From a virus: DNA of 47,658 nt. Each line of letters starts with the position of its first letter. Position 1 is the first letter of the stretch. Positions 8,879-16,667 of this stretch are shown here, piece after piece. The stretch lies in the IMG/VR virus record IMGVR_UViG_3300020056_001542, positions 1 through 47,658 of that record; one strand, 5' to 3'. Both the position numbers and the translations under genes were made by a program. The notes beneath the pieces are model-generated. The model was not told the origin of the DNA. It searched no databases and worked only from the letters and a program-made list of their open reading frames with translations.

Positions 8879-10007
8879 AATTGAAAAATTCGCAAAAGAT
8901 TTTTTTCAGCAAAAACGAAATATTCCACGGCATCATAAGACCATAACCTGTTATGCCGCTTTTAATCATATGCGCATTAAAAGAAATGGTATGATGATGC
9001 CGTGTTGTTTTTCAACTTCTCATCAAAAATGGGAAAAAGGAAAAACTAGTTTAAAAGATTATTGGTTTGGTGGAGTGAATGAAGAATATCAAGATGATTT
9101 TCTTGAAGGTGGCTTAAGTAGAGGTTGTGTAAAATCTTGTGGTAGTAGGATTAATAAATTATTGCCTCCACCAATATACGATTATGATTGGAATGTTGGT
9201 GATGAAAGACTAGAGCATGCAATGGATCCAGATTCTTGGCCAAAAGTATTTGAATTTGAAATTTCAAATCTATGTAATATGGCATGTGTAATGTGTATGG
9301 GAGAATTAAGTTCAAAACATATGCTAGGTCGAGATAAAGATTTAAAAAAATACGATCAAAATACTTTTGATGATGATGAAAATTTAGAACAATTATTAAT
9401 TGAATTAGAAGAGTTTATTCCTCATTTACATACTATTAGATTTACCGGTGGAGAACCTTTTGCGCATAAAGGTTTTTATAGAATAGCTGAGCTTGTGACA
9501 AAATTAAACCCTGACATGGTCATTGATATTACAACAAATGGAAGCATTTATAACACAAAGGTAGATAAGTTTGCTAAACTTTTGAATATGAAATTATCTA
9601 TGTCTCTAGATACTGTAATAAAAGATGAATACGATAAAATACGAATTGGTGGTGTTCATTCTGAAACTTTAGGAAATATTCAAAAATTTAAAAATGTATT
9701 AGGATCAGATAATATTAAAATTAACTCAACTTTAATGTCTATTAACTGTTTAAATATTGATACGTTTTTTCAATATGCGTTTGATAATAACTTTGAACCA
9801 TTTATTAATGGTTACGATAGACACGGTAGAGAACATACAATTGATTGGAATGTTTCTAATATTGATATACATCAACGAAGAGAAGTTATAGATATATTAC
9901 AAAATAAATGGATTCGAAAAAAGCATCATTTACAATTAGGTGATTCATTTATTGAAGCAGTCAAAAAGACAATAACATTATTAGAACCTAAATTATATGT
10001 CGAATAA
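8871..10007 (+). CDS. Radical SAM protein with N-terminal twitch/SPASM-like domain (paralogue A)
   Basis: 378 residues, GTG start overlapping the upstream gene by 8 bases. The auxiliary-cluster cysteines are C27, C45/46, C86 and C90 (CYAAFNHMRIKRNGMMMPCC). The radical-SAM motif CNMACVMC lies at residues 135-142, and IRFTGGEPFAHKGF carries the SAM-binding GGEP. It is clearly paralogous to the following gene, with the same layout and a shared DYWFG and YDWNVGDERLEHAMDPDSW stretch encoded by an exact 65-bp repeat. Both lack a C-terminal SPASM domain. The likely role is radical modification of a peptide or glycan in the same pathway as the neighbours; the reaction is unknown. Confidence 0.86.
   Translation: MIEIEKFAKDFFQQKRNIPRHHKTITCYAAFNHMRIKRNGMMMPCCFSTSHQKWEKGKTSLKDYWFGGVNEEYQDDFLEGGLSRGCVKSCGSRINKLLPPPIYDYDWNVGDERLEHAMDPDSWPKVFEFEISNLCNMACVMCMGELSSKHMLGRDKDLKKYDQNTFDDDENLEQLLIELEEFIPHLHTIRFTGGEPFAHKGFYRIAELVTKLNPDMVIDITTNGSIYNTKVDKFAKLLNMKLSMSLDTVIKDEYDKIRIGGVHSETLGNIQKFKNVLGSDNIKINSTLMSINCLNIDTFFQYAFDNNFEPFINGYDRHGREHTIDWNVSNIDIHQRREVIDILQNKWIRKKHHLQLGDSFIEAVKKTITLLEPKLYVE
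9183..9247 (+). repeat. 65-bp exact repeat between two radical-SAM paralogues (copy 1)
   Basis: This stretch is identical, third codon positions included, to 10321-10385 in the next gene, while flanking codons differ. It encodes YDWNVGDERLEHAMDPDSW plus the start of the next motif, just before the radical-SAM cysteines. Confidence 0.9.
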
Positions 10008-11178
10008 AATAGATTTACAAAGTTGGAATGAATTTCAAAACTCAAGAGCAATTCCTTTTAAAGATAAAATTATAAGTTGCTATGCACCATTTAATCATTT
10101 ACGAATTCGTAGAGATGGTGGTCTTCAACCATGTTGTTTTTTTGGTCATAATGAAAAATGGGTCAATGGAAAGTTTAGTTTAAAAGATTATTGGTTCGGT
10201 GAAGAATCTCTAAATGCTAGTGTACAAGAATCTATGTTCGAAAAGCAAACTATGCATCATGGTTGTAATCCAACATGTGGTAACAGAATTGCAAACAATA
10301 TTCAACCTCCCGTTAATGAGTATGATTGGAATGTTGGTGATGAAAGACTAGAGCATGCAATGGATCCAGATTCTTGGCCAAAAGTTGTTGAATGGGAGAT
10401 TTCAAATCTTTGCAATATGGCGTGTCCAATGTGTTTCGGTTATTTGTCTTCTAAACATATGCTTGGTAGAGATAAACATTTAGGACCTTGGCCAGAAAAT
10501 GTATTTGACGACGATGACAATATGAATCAAATACTAAAAGAACTTGAAGAATTTGTTCCACATTTAAAAGAATTTAGATTTGTTGGTGGTGAACCTTTTG
10601 CTCATAAAGCCTTTTATAGTATTTGTGAAATTATATCAAATCTTAACCCAAATATCGAAGTTCAAGTTTGTACTAATGGAAGTGTATATAATAAAAAAGT
10701 AGAAAAAATTTGTAAAGAAAATAATCTTAAGTTAAGTATTTCTTTAGATACTGTAATGCCAGAAGAGTATCCAATTATTAGAGTAGGTGGAACTCATAAA
10801 CAAACTTTTAGTAATGTAGAAAAATTTAAAAAACAAATTGGATCTGATAATATTACAATTAATGCAGTATTATTAAATATTAATGCTGAAAATATAGATC
10901 AATTTTTTAAGTTCGCAATTGATAACGAATTTAAGTGTTTTATTAATCAATATCATAGAAGATCGCGTGAACACACAGAAGACTTAAGTCATGAATTATT
11001 AGGTAAAGAAAAAATACAAAGTATTATTAATAAAATAAGACATTATTGGACTAATGATGTACCAAAGCCGCATGAAGTTTTTGGTGAATGGCCAGAGTAT
11101 TTACAAGACGCCCAAAAGGCTATAGATAAATGTATAGCTTTATTAGAAAACGATAAAAATTTGCACAATTTGATTTAG
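9997..11178 (+). CDS. Radical SAM protein with N-terminal twitch/SPASM-like domain (paralogue B)
   Basis: 393 residues, overlapping the previous gene by 11 bases. The layout matches its paralogue: auxiliary cysteines C28, C46/47, C90 and C94 (CYAPFNHLRIRRDGGLQPCC), CNMACPMC at residues 139-146, and FRFVGGEPFAHKAF. The long CxxxC spacing in HHGCNPTCGNRI is also kept. Having two related enzymes side by side suggests two successive or alternative modifications, or a heterodimer; this is inference. The tail (residues ~340-393) is more charged than in the paralogue and holds no recognised motif. Substrate unknown. Confidence 0.86.
   Translation: MSNKIDLQSWNEFQNSRAIPFKDKIISCYAPFNHLRIRRDGGLQPCCFFGHNEKWVNGKFSLKDYWFGEESLNASVQESMFEKQTMHHGCNPTCGNRIANNIQPPVNEYDWNVGDERLEHAMDPDSWPKVVEWEISNLCNMACPMCFGYLSSKHMLGRDKHLGPWPENVFDDDDNMNQILKELEEFVPHLKEFRFVGGEPFAHKAFYSICEIISNLNPNIEVQVCTNGSVYNKKVEKICKENNLKLSISLDTVMPEEYPIIRVGGTHKQTFSNVEKFKKQIGSDNITINAVLLNINAENIDQFFKFAIDNEFKCFINQYHRRSREHTEDLSHELLGKEKIQSIINKIRHYWTNDVPKPHEVFGEWPEYLQDAQKAIDKCIALLENDKNLHNLI
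10321..10385 (+). repeat. 65-bp exact repeat between two radical-SAM paralogues (copy 2)
   Basis: Second copy of the 65-bp identical segment described at 9183-9247, 1138 bp downstream and in the equivalent place of the paralogous gene. Confidence 0.9.
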
Positions 11179-11180
11179 TC

Positions 11181-13139
11181 ATGAGTTTAGATAAAACAAA
11201 TAACGATAGCCTATTGCTATCTACAGCTCCAGTAGAAATATCTAAAGATATAAGAAAAAAACGGCAAGGTGTTGAATCAATAAAAATTCAACATGGTACT
11301 CGTAAAACAAGTATTGCCTTTGTTATTATGGGTATGTGGGCTCCATTAATGCCTCCATATAATTTAGCAAGACTTATTGCAATTACTAGAGCGGCTGGAT
11401 ATAAAACATACGGATTTGATTTTAATATTGATTCATATCAGTATTTAAGATTTGAAGATCCCGCAATGAAAGATGCATGGGAACCAAGTAGTTATTGGTG
11501 GTGGGATGCTATTGATAGATTTGAAGAAAAAATATTACCGTCATATCAAGATTTTTTAGATGAATATGTTGAAGAATTATTATCTATAGAAACTGATATA
11601 ATTGGATTTACTGTTTATCATACAAATATTCATTCTACAGATTATGTTGCACAAAGAATAAAAGAAAAAAAACCTGATGTTACCATATTATATGGCGGAC
11701 CAGAATGTATGGATGAAAAATGGCAAGCACGCGACAATGGAAGTGCAGTACGCCGTTGGGTTGATTATTCATTTATTGGAGAATCAGAACAAAATCTATT
11801 TGATTTTTTAGACGATTGGGAAATGGGTATTAAACCAAAAAGCAATATTATTGGTGGTTTGTATGGAAAGAAAAGAGCTGACTTAGATAGTTTTCCCTTT
11901 CCAGATTATAGCGATTTTCCATTAGAAATGTATAAACTTTCAAATTCTGTTTGTACTGAATTAACTAGAGGTTGTGTAGCACGTTGTACGTATTGTCAAG
12001 AAGTATGGTATTGGAAATTTAGAGATCGTGATGGTGTCAAAGTTGTAGATGAAATGATGTATCAATATGAACAACATGGTACTTCATTTGTATTTTTTGC
12101 TGATAGCTTAATGAATGGAAATATTAAAGAATTTAAAAAATTCTTAGAATATAAAATAGAAAAAGATCCACGCGGCATTATTTCTTGGGTTGGATATCTT
12201 CGTGCTGATAAAAGAATGGATGACGAATTTTATGAATTAATTTATAAAGCTGGTGGAAGAAGTTTTAACTATGGATTTGAAACAGGTAGCCAAAAAGTAT
12301 TAGATGCTATTAATAAGAAAAATACTATCGAAGATATTAATGCAAATATTATTTCTGCAGAAAAATATAATGTTAATACCGTAGCGTTATGGATTATTGG
12401 CGCACCAGAAGAAGATCATGAAGCATTTGCGCATAGTTTTAATTTATTGTGGAATCATAGAAGAAGAATTCATTCAATTGCACCTGGCACTGGATTGTGG
12501 GATATTCCAGGTACTGCGTATGACGATAGAGAAAAATTTAATCTAAATGAAAGAAATGATCCATGGTTTGGAGCTTGGTACACTAAAGATCTTAAAAATA
12601 CTAGATTTCATCGGTATTTAAGAGTCAAACATATGCACATTTGGATTAAAATTTGTAACGAATTTGAAAAGCCATTTGTTATAAACGGCGATAATAAAAA
12701 TAACAGAATTTTAAATTCACACGAAAATGGAAATGTTTTAAAACACTTTAACATTGAGTTTCAAGACGAATCTAAATTTAATAATGAATTAGAATACGAA
12801 TACGATTTTGATTACAATATTATTAAATCTGATTTCGGAGATTTTGCAAATTCGGCCATGAATGAAGTTTTTGTATTATTGAGAATGATATGGAGAGCTA
12901 GAGGTGGATATAAAATTAAGTTAAAATATGATACCGCAGATTTAGATATAACTGAATTTGAATATATGTTTGATGCGGGTAAATTTTATAATTATAAATC
13001 TTTAATTAATTTTAATATTGATCGAGATGGTAATTATACTATTCATAATACATATGATCTTAAGCTTACGGATGAAGCATTTCTTAATAAAATTGACAAC
13101 TCGTTTCAATATGAATTTAAAATGTCTGGAAAATGGTAA
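11181..13139 (+). CDS. B12-binding-domain-type radical SAM protein
   Basis: 652 residues. Residues ~45-215 form a Rossmann-like N-domain (IAFVIMGMWAPLMPPYNLAR, DIIGFTVYHTN, ILYGGPE, YSFIGESEQ) typical of the cobalamin-binding half of B12-dependent radical SAM enzymes. No DxHxxG is present, as is usual in that group, where cobalamin binds base-off. The radical-SAM motif CVARCTYC is at residues 265-272 after ELTRG, and GYLRADKRMDDEF plus FNYGFETGSQKVLDAINK follow as expected for the barrel. Residues ~470-652 are an extra C-domain with no motif I know. Family members often methylate unactivated carbons. It starts 3 bases after the previous stop and overlaps the following gene by 7 bases. Confidence 0.82.
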   Translation: MSLDKTNNDSLLLSTAPVEISKDIRKKRQGVESIKIQHGTRKTSIAFVIMGMWAPLMPPYNLARLIAITRAAGYKTYGFDFNIDSYQYLRFEDPAMKDAWEPSSYWWWDAIDRFEEKILPSYQDFLDEYVEELLSIETDIIGFTVYHTNIHSTDYVAQRIKEKKPDVTILYGGPECMDEKWQARDNGSAVRRWVDYSFIGESEQNLFDFLDDWEMGIKPKSNIIGGLYGKKRADLDSFPFPDYSDFPLEMYKLSNSVCTELTRGCVARCTYCQEVWYWKFRDRDGVKVVDEMMYQYEQHGTSFVFFADSLMNGNIKEFKKFLEYKIEKDPRGIISWVGYLRADKRMDDEFYELIYKAGGRSFNYGFETGSQKVLDAINKKNTIEDINANIISAEKYNVNTVALWIIGAPEEDHEAFAHSFNLLWNHRRRIHSIAPGTGLWDIPGTAYDDREKFNLNERNDPWFGAWYTKDLKNTRFHRYLRVKHMHIWIKICNEFEKPFVINGDNKNNRILNSHENGNVLKHFNIEFQDESKFNNELEYEYDFDYNIIKSDFGDFANSAMNEVFVLLRMIWRARGGYKIKLKYDTADLDITEFEYMFDAGKFYNYKSLINFNIDRDGNYTIHNTYDLKLTDEAFLNKIDNSFQYEFKMSGKW

Positions 13140-13600
13140 TGATTGATGAACACGAAGTAATTATAAATGCGTATTTTACGAATGATACAAAAACACAAGT
13201 ATCAGTTTATATTAATAGTGAAGACGGTACTCGCGTTGAAAATATATTAGTAGGGACTAGAAAATTTAATAAACTTTTAGAATATGTTCCATTAACAGAT
13301 ATACATTTAAATACAACTGAAAGATTAGAAAACGCGACTATTCGAAATAAATCGATTGCAAAAGCTTTTGCTGAAGCAGAAGGATACGAGCAAAAAACAG
13401 AAAATCCATTTTTAGATTTTTTTGCAAAAATGTTTAATGATGACATTGAACAACCAGACTTATTTAAAATAAAATTGGACGCTCTTCTATTCATAAAAGA
13501 CTATACTAAAGATAAAAAAGTTTTACAAAAAATTAAAAAATCAAAAACCGGTCGGGAAATTATGCAAATTATTTTAGAGGCTACCTCTTCTCCCTCCTAA
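13133..13600 (+). CDS. Small protein homologous to the repeat protein at 5418-6437
   Basis: 155 residues; ATG at 13133 overlaps the upstream stop by 7 bases, and an alternative ATG is at 13139. The C-terminal half aligns without gaps to the C-domain of the 5418-6437 protein: FAKMFNDDIEQPDLFKIKLD against FDTIFNEEVDKETLFKSKLE, followed by a Lys-rich helix (KIKKSKTGREIMQIIL against KVRKAKDVNSLIKLVL). The N-terminal halves share a weaker pattern. This protein lacks the 14-residue repeats. It closes the radical-SAM cassette, and an early-type promoter follows its stop. A role as partner, adaptor or virion component is possible; no enzymatic motif is seen. Confidence 0.65.
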   Translation: MVMIDEHEVIINAYFTNDTKTQVSVYINSEDGTRVENILVGTRKFNKLLEYVPLTDIHLNTTERLENATIRNKSIAKAFAEAEGYEQKTENPFLDFFAKMFNDDIEQPDLFKIKLDALLFIKDYTKDKKVLQKIKKSKTGREIMQIILEATSSPS

Positions 13601-13672
13601 CTACAGTTAATTATACCACATTTAGGTATTTTGTAAACCCTGTATTTTTTCATCTAAAATTAAAAAAAAGCA

Positions 13673-13701
13673 TGTACATTGCTTTCAATGTATGGTAGAA
13701 T
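13673..13701 (+). promoter_or_regulatory. Early-type promoter 1 (TGTACA-N17-TAGAAT)
   Basis: TGTACA (13673-13678), a 17-base spacer beginning TTGCTTT, then TAGAAT (13696-13701), preceded by an A-rich tract. Sites with the same spacing occur at 21248 and 22424, always upstream of a leader with a good ribosome site. The -35-like element lies in the palindrome ATGTACAT. Here the leader continues to GGAGAAAAC and the nucleotidase ATG at 13727. The 126-base gap 13601-13726 holds nothing else that I can recognise. Confidence 0.75.
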
Positions 13702-13726
13702 ATACTATAATTGAAATGGAGAAAAC

Positions 13727-14257
13727 ATGAGTACTATTTACTTAGATATGGATGGAGTGATTGCCGATTTTTTCGGTGGTCTCGAGGACTATTACAATGT
13801 TCAGCATTGGAAAGAATTGGATATTGAAGAATCGATTATGAATCTTCGTAATACGAGTTTCTTCTATGATCTCTTACCCTTTGTCACTGCTGGTAAACTT
13901 ATCGAAAAAGTTCATGATGAAGTTGGTAGTTTAGGATATGGAATTTGTTCTTCTCCTCTACGTGGAGATTTTGCAAACTCTTCTTATTGGAAACGTCGTT
14001 GGTTAGAAGAACGTGATTGGATGCCTGTAGTTCGTAATTGTATTTTTACGGGTCAAAAAGAACGTTATGCAACAAATACCTATGATGGTAGTCCTAATAT
14101 TTTGATTGACGATAAACCTACAAACATCGCTCGTTGGAATAAAGCTGGTGGTATCGGTATTCGATATCAAGCTAATGAAGACGATCTTGAAGATTATCTA
14201 TTCCCTAAAATGGAGGAAGCCCTTGACTTTATTCGAAGTTCTCGCTTTAAGACATAA
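13727..14257 (+). CDS. HAD-family 5'(3')-nucleotidase-like protein
   Basis: 176 residues. The N-terminal YLDMDGVIADFF holds the HAD nucleophile pair (D7, D9 of DxDGV), with GICSSPLRGDF supplying the motif II Ser and NILIDDKPTNI the motif III acidic pair. Size and spacing fit the small 5'(3')-deoxyribonucleotidase group found in many phages, which dephosphorylates (deoxy)nucleoside monophosphates. It is first behind promoter 1 with a GGAG ribosome site 6-8 bases from the ATG, as expected for an early nucleotide-metabolism gene. Substrate choice cannot be read from sequence. Confidence 0.78.
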   Translation: MSTIYLDMDGVIADFFGGLEDYYNVQHWKELDIEESIMNLRNTSFFYDLLPFVTAGKLIEKVHDEVGSLGYGICSSPLRGDFANSSYWKRRWLEERDWMPVVRNCIFTGQKERYATNTYDGSPNILIDDKPTNIARWNKAGGIGIRYQANEDDLEDYLFPKMEEALDFIRSSRFKT

Positions 14258-14456
14258 ATATGAAATGCTAGTAGATCGGTTCTCGCTACCATCGCGGGAG
14301 TCTGATATAGATAGTATCATGTGGTTCATTAAAAATGGCCACAAATCAAATCGTCTTCGTAATGGTTATGGTGAAGCTAAAGAAATTGCTACCATCATTA
14401 AGGAGTACTATTATGGTGGACAAAGAGGACATAAAAATCTCAGAAGAGATGAGTGA
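14223..14456 (+). CDS. Small conserved-looking protein of unknown function
   Basis: 77 residues if started at TTG 14223, which is preceded by GGAGG at 14212-14216 with a 6-base gap; an in-frame ATG at 14265 would give 63 residues but lacks a clear ribosome site. The protein has a helical N-terminus (FEVLALRHKYEMLVDRF) and a patch WFIKNGHKSNRLRNGYGEA that resembles small phage proteins of unknown role. It overlaps the nucleotidase by 35 bases and the next gene by 44. No known motif. Confidence 0.55.
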   Translation: MTLFEVLALRHKYEMLVDRFSLPSRESDIDSIMWFIKNGHKSNRLRNGYGEAKEIATIIKEYYYGGQRGHKNLRRDE

Positions 14457-14715
14457 TGAAGAGATGGCAAGATTGAAAGAACTCTCCGAAATGGAGAGAG
14501 CTGATAGAAAACAGCTACAGCAAAGATATATGGCATGGTCAGCTATTGCTTCAATGGTGGTGTTTACACTATTGTTGTTTACACCATTAGTAAAAGAATC
14601 TCGAGTAGCAGCACTTGCTGATTTACTTGGACTCTTTTATATTGCCCAAGCGGGTGTTGTTGGTGCCTTTATGGGCATGTCAGCATGGATGAGCAAAGGT
14701 GGCGGAGGCCGCTAA
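14413..14715 (+). CDS. Small membrane protein with two predicted transmembrane helices (holin candidate)
   Basis: 100 residues from ATG 14413, preceded by AGGAG at 14401-14405. The first ~40 residues are charged and helical (SDEEMARLKELSEMERADRK). Two hydrophobic segments follow: AIASMVVFTLLLFTPLV (~43-59) and ALADLLGLFYIAQAGVVGAF (~67-86), with a short basic Gly-rich tail. Size and topology would suit a class II holin or another small inner-membrane protein; similar proteins are common and unassigned in T4-like marine phages. No lysis enzyme is adjacent, so a holin role is only a possibility. Confidence 0.6.
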   Translation: MVDKEDIKISEEMSDEEMARLKELSEMERADRKQLQQRYMAWSAIASMVVFTLLLFTPLVKESRVAALADLLGLFYIAQAGVVGAFMGMSAWMSKGGGGR

Positions 14716-14732
14716 TTTAAAAAGGTTTTGTT

Positions 14733-15524
14733 ATGAAACGGTTGATTTATCAGGTATACGTTGGACCTCGTTCACGTCTTTATGATCATTGTGTAAAATC
14801 GGTTGCAGAGTATTGTAAAAAATATGGCATCGATCATGAGGTCCAACGTCATCCTATTCTAAGAATTAAACCAGATGTATTCTCTACAAATCGTAGTAAA
14901 GAATCATATGAAAAGTATGGTGGTTATTTACCAATCTTTGAAAAAGAAAATGCTTTTACTTACTTTCCGAAATATGATCAGATCGCAATTATTGATGCAG
15001 ATATTTGGATTCGTCCAGATGCACCAAATATTTTTGAAGACTTAACTGATGAGTATGATGCTGGATTTGTTATGGAAAGACAAATGCCTATTACACCACA
15101 ATACGATCGTAAGATCGCGAACTATAGTCGTATGCAATATGGTATGAGTCCAATCAATAAGCTTTTTGATTTTAAACATAAAGCTGGTGCAGATTTTTAT
15201 AATATGGGAATGATGGTTCTGAATAAACGATTCTCTAAATATTTAAAAGGTGAAACTCCTCATCAATTTTTAAGACGCCCACAATTTAAACCATTTGTTG
15301 ATGGCATGGGTGCATGGAAATGGTCTACAGATCAGACATTATTGAATGTATGGATTAAAGAAGAAAGAATGAGAATCAAAGATCTTGATTGGAAATGGAA
15401 TGGTTTGTTTAGTGGAATTGATATGAAAAGTATTAAACAAGCTTATTTTGTACATTTCTTTTTGAAAGATAAATTACCGAAACGTGGTGAAGATGTAGAA
15501 CAATTAATGAAACATGTTAACTAA
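14733..15524 (+). CDS. GT8-like glycosyltransferase
   Basis: 263 residues. RLIYQVYVGPRSRLYDHCV opens a GT-A fold, and YDQIAIIDADIWIRPDA contains the DxD motif (D88-A-D90). DFYNMGMMVLNKRFS corresponds to the GT8 segment after the metal site, and AYFVHFFLKDKLP has the His expected near the C-terminus (H-x-x-L-K-D-K-x-P resembles the usual 'H..g..KPW'). The ATG follows the previous gene by 17 bases with AAAGG upstream. It opens a run of glycan-type genes transcribed from promoter 1. Donor and acceptor unknown. Confidence 0.75.
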   Translation: MKRLIYQVYVGPRSRLYDHCVKSVAEYCKKYGIDHEVQRHPILRIKPDVFSTNRSKESYEKYGGYLPIFEKENAFTYFPKYDQIAIIDADIWIRPDAPNIFEDLTDEYDAGFVMERQMPITPQYDRKIANYSRMQYGMSPINKLFDFKHKAGADFYNMGMMVLNKRFSKYLKGETPHQFLRRPQFKPFVDGMGAWKWSTDQTLLNVWIKEERMRIKDLDWKWNGLFSGIDMKSIKQAYFVHFFLKDKLPKRGEDVEQLMKHVN

Positions 15525-16083
15525 TATAGTTCCAACAAAAAATAGATTTACTGGTATTAAAACGTATGCTGGCAATAAATCTTTTTTTGCTAATTATAAC
15601 GGTGAGAAAGTAAAAGTTTATGAGCCGTTTAATAAAGATCAATTAGATCTTCGTCTTTATATTGATAAACATCCGATTAGTAAATATTTTCCGAAGGTTT
15701 TAGGTGTAGAAGATAATTGTGTTATAGAAGAATTTATCGTTGGTAATGACCGTGTAACTGAAAAACAAGTATATCAATTTTATAAAGAACTTATGGAAGT
15801 CCCATATCACAAGATGACATGGGACTATTATGATTACATATATAATAGAGTTGGATTAACACGACCACTTACAAGTTGGCCATTAAAGGTAAATCATAAT
15901 GATATTACAAAAGAAAACATATTGTGTGTTGATGGACAATTAAAGATCGTTGATAATGAAATGTTAGCTATGAACGATGCTTGGGCTATGAATACATTTA
16001 ATAGTAATATTATGGATGATAAGCATATAAATGGAATAAATTTAGTGGATCATTGGAGAATTAGAAAACTATGGAAGAAGTAA
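15514..16083 (+). CDS. Kinase-fold protein (APH/LPS-kinase-like)
   Basis: 189 residues. NHNDITKENIL (H128-N-D130, N135) matches the catalytic loop HxDxxxxN of aminoglycoside-phosphotransferase and sugar/LPS-kinase folds, and LKIVDNEM (D147) the metal-binding Asp of the DFG-equivalent. The N-lobe is short: VKVYEPF may hold the ATP-site Lys. The protein lies among glycosyltransferases with 11-13-base overlaps on both sides, so it probably phosphorylates a sugar or glycan acceptor. It is small for the family, and activity is not certain. Confidence 0.62.
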   Translation: MLTNIVPTKNRFTGIKTYAGNKSFFANYNGEKVKVYEPFNKDQLDLRLYIDKHPISKYFPKVLGVEDNCVIEEFIVGNDRVTEKQVYQFYKELMEVPYHKMTWDYYDYIYNRVGLTRPLTSWPLKVNHNDITKENILCVDGQLKIVDNEMLAMNDAWAMNTFNSNIMDDKHINGINLVDHWRIRKLWKK

Positions 16084-16667
16084 TTAGAAAACATTATACG
16101 GGAAATGCAGCTGAACGATATGAAGCTGGTAGAAAAAATAATCCAAAATGGATGACAGAACAAAAAGTAGTTGAAGACTTTGTTCGAATGAATCGAGATA
16201 TTACTACAGTTATTGATGCTCCATTGGGAACTAATCGATATGGCATGTTTTTAGAAGGTCAAACACATGTTGAAAAAGTACTTGGTTATGAGTTTGCTGA
16301 CGATATGATTAAAGAAGCTGAGAAAAGCATATCATCTAAATTAGAAATATATAAACATGATTTGGTTAATAATCCAATTAAAGAATACGCTGACTTATCA
16401 ATCATTATGCGTATGTTAAATTTATTTGATGAAGATAATTCAACTCGAATCTTAAATAATATTTTATGTGCTACGAAGAAATATTGTATTTTAAGTTTAA
16501 GACACTGGCTAAATGAACCGACATATATTGAGAATAAAATTTGGATTCAAAATTTACATGCAATGGAATATGTAATTAATCAAGCTGGATTTGATATTAT
16601 AGCTGAAAAAGAAATTCAAGATAAAAGAAACGGGCAATATAGTATTTTTACTTTGGAAAAAACATGA
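16071..16667 (+). CDS. SAM-dependent methyltransferase-like protein
   Basis: 198 residues. An AERYEAGRKNNPKWMTEQKV lead is followed by TVIDAPLGTNRYGMFL, a variant class I motif I, then VLGYEFADDMIKEAEK (acidic end of strand 2) and LSIIMRMLNLFDED (motif IV region). YCILSLRHWLNEP fits strand 5. Motif I is 'DAPLGTNRYG' in place of the usual Gly-rich DxGxGxG, so it may be divergent. It overlaps the kinase-like gene by 13 bases and the next methyltransferase-like gene by an ATGA. It probably modifies a glycan; the substrate is unknown. Confidence 0.6.
   Translation: MEEVIRKHYTGNAAERYEAGRKNNPKWMTEQKVVEDFVRMNRDITTVIDAPLGTNRYGMFLEGQTHVEKVLGYEFADDMIKEAEKSISSKLEIYKHDLVNNPIKEYADLSIIMRMLNLFDEDNSTRILNNILCATKKYCILSLRHWLNEPTYIENKIWIQNLHAMEYVINQAGFDIIAEKEIQDKRNGQYSIFTLEKT

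Noticed and set aside
13601-13672. Intrinsic terminator after the radical-SAM cassette
   Set aside because: T-rich stretches are present, but I could not find a GC-rich stem before them.
14106-14222. N-terminal extension of the small protein ending at 14456
   Set aside because: This part lies within the nucleotidase gene in another frame. The TTG at 14223 with a strong ribosome site is a better start.
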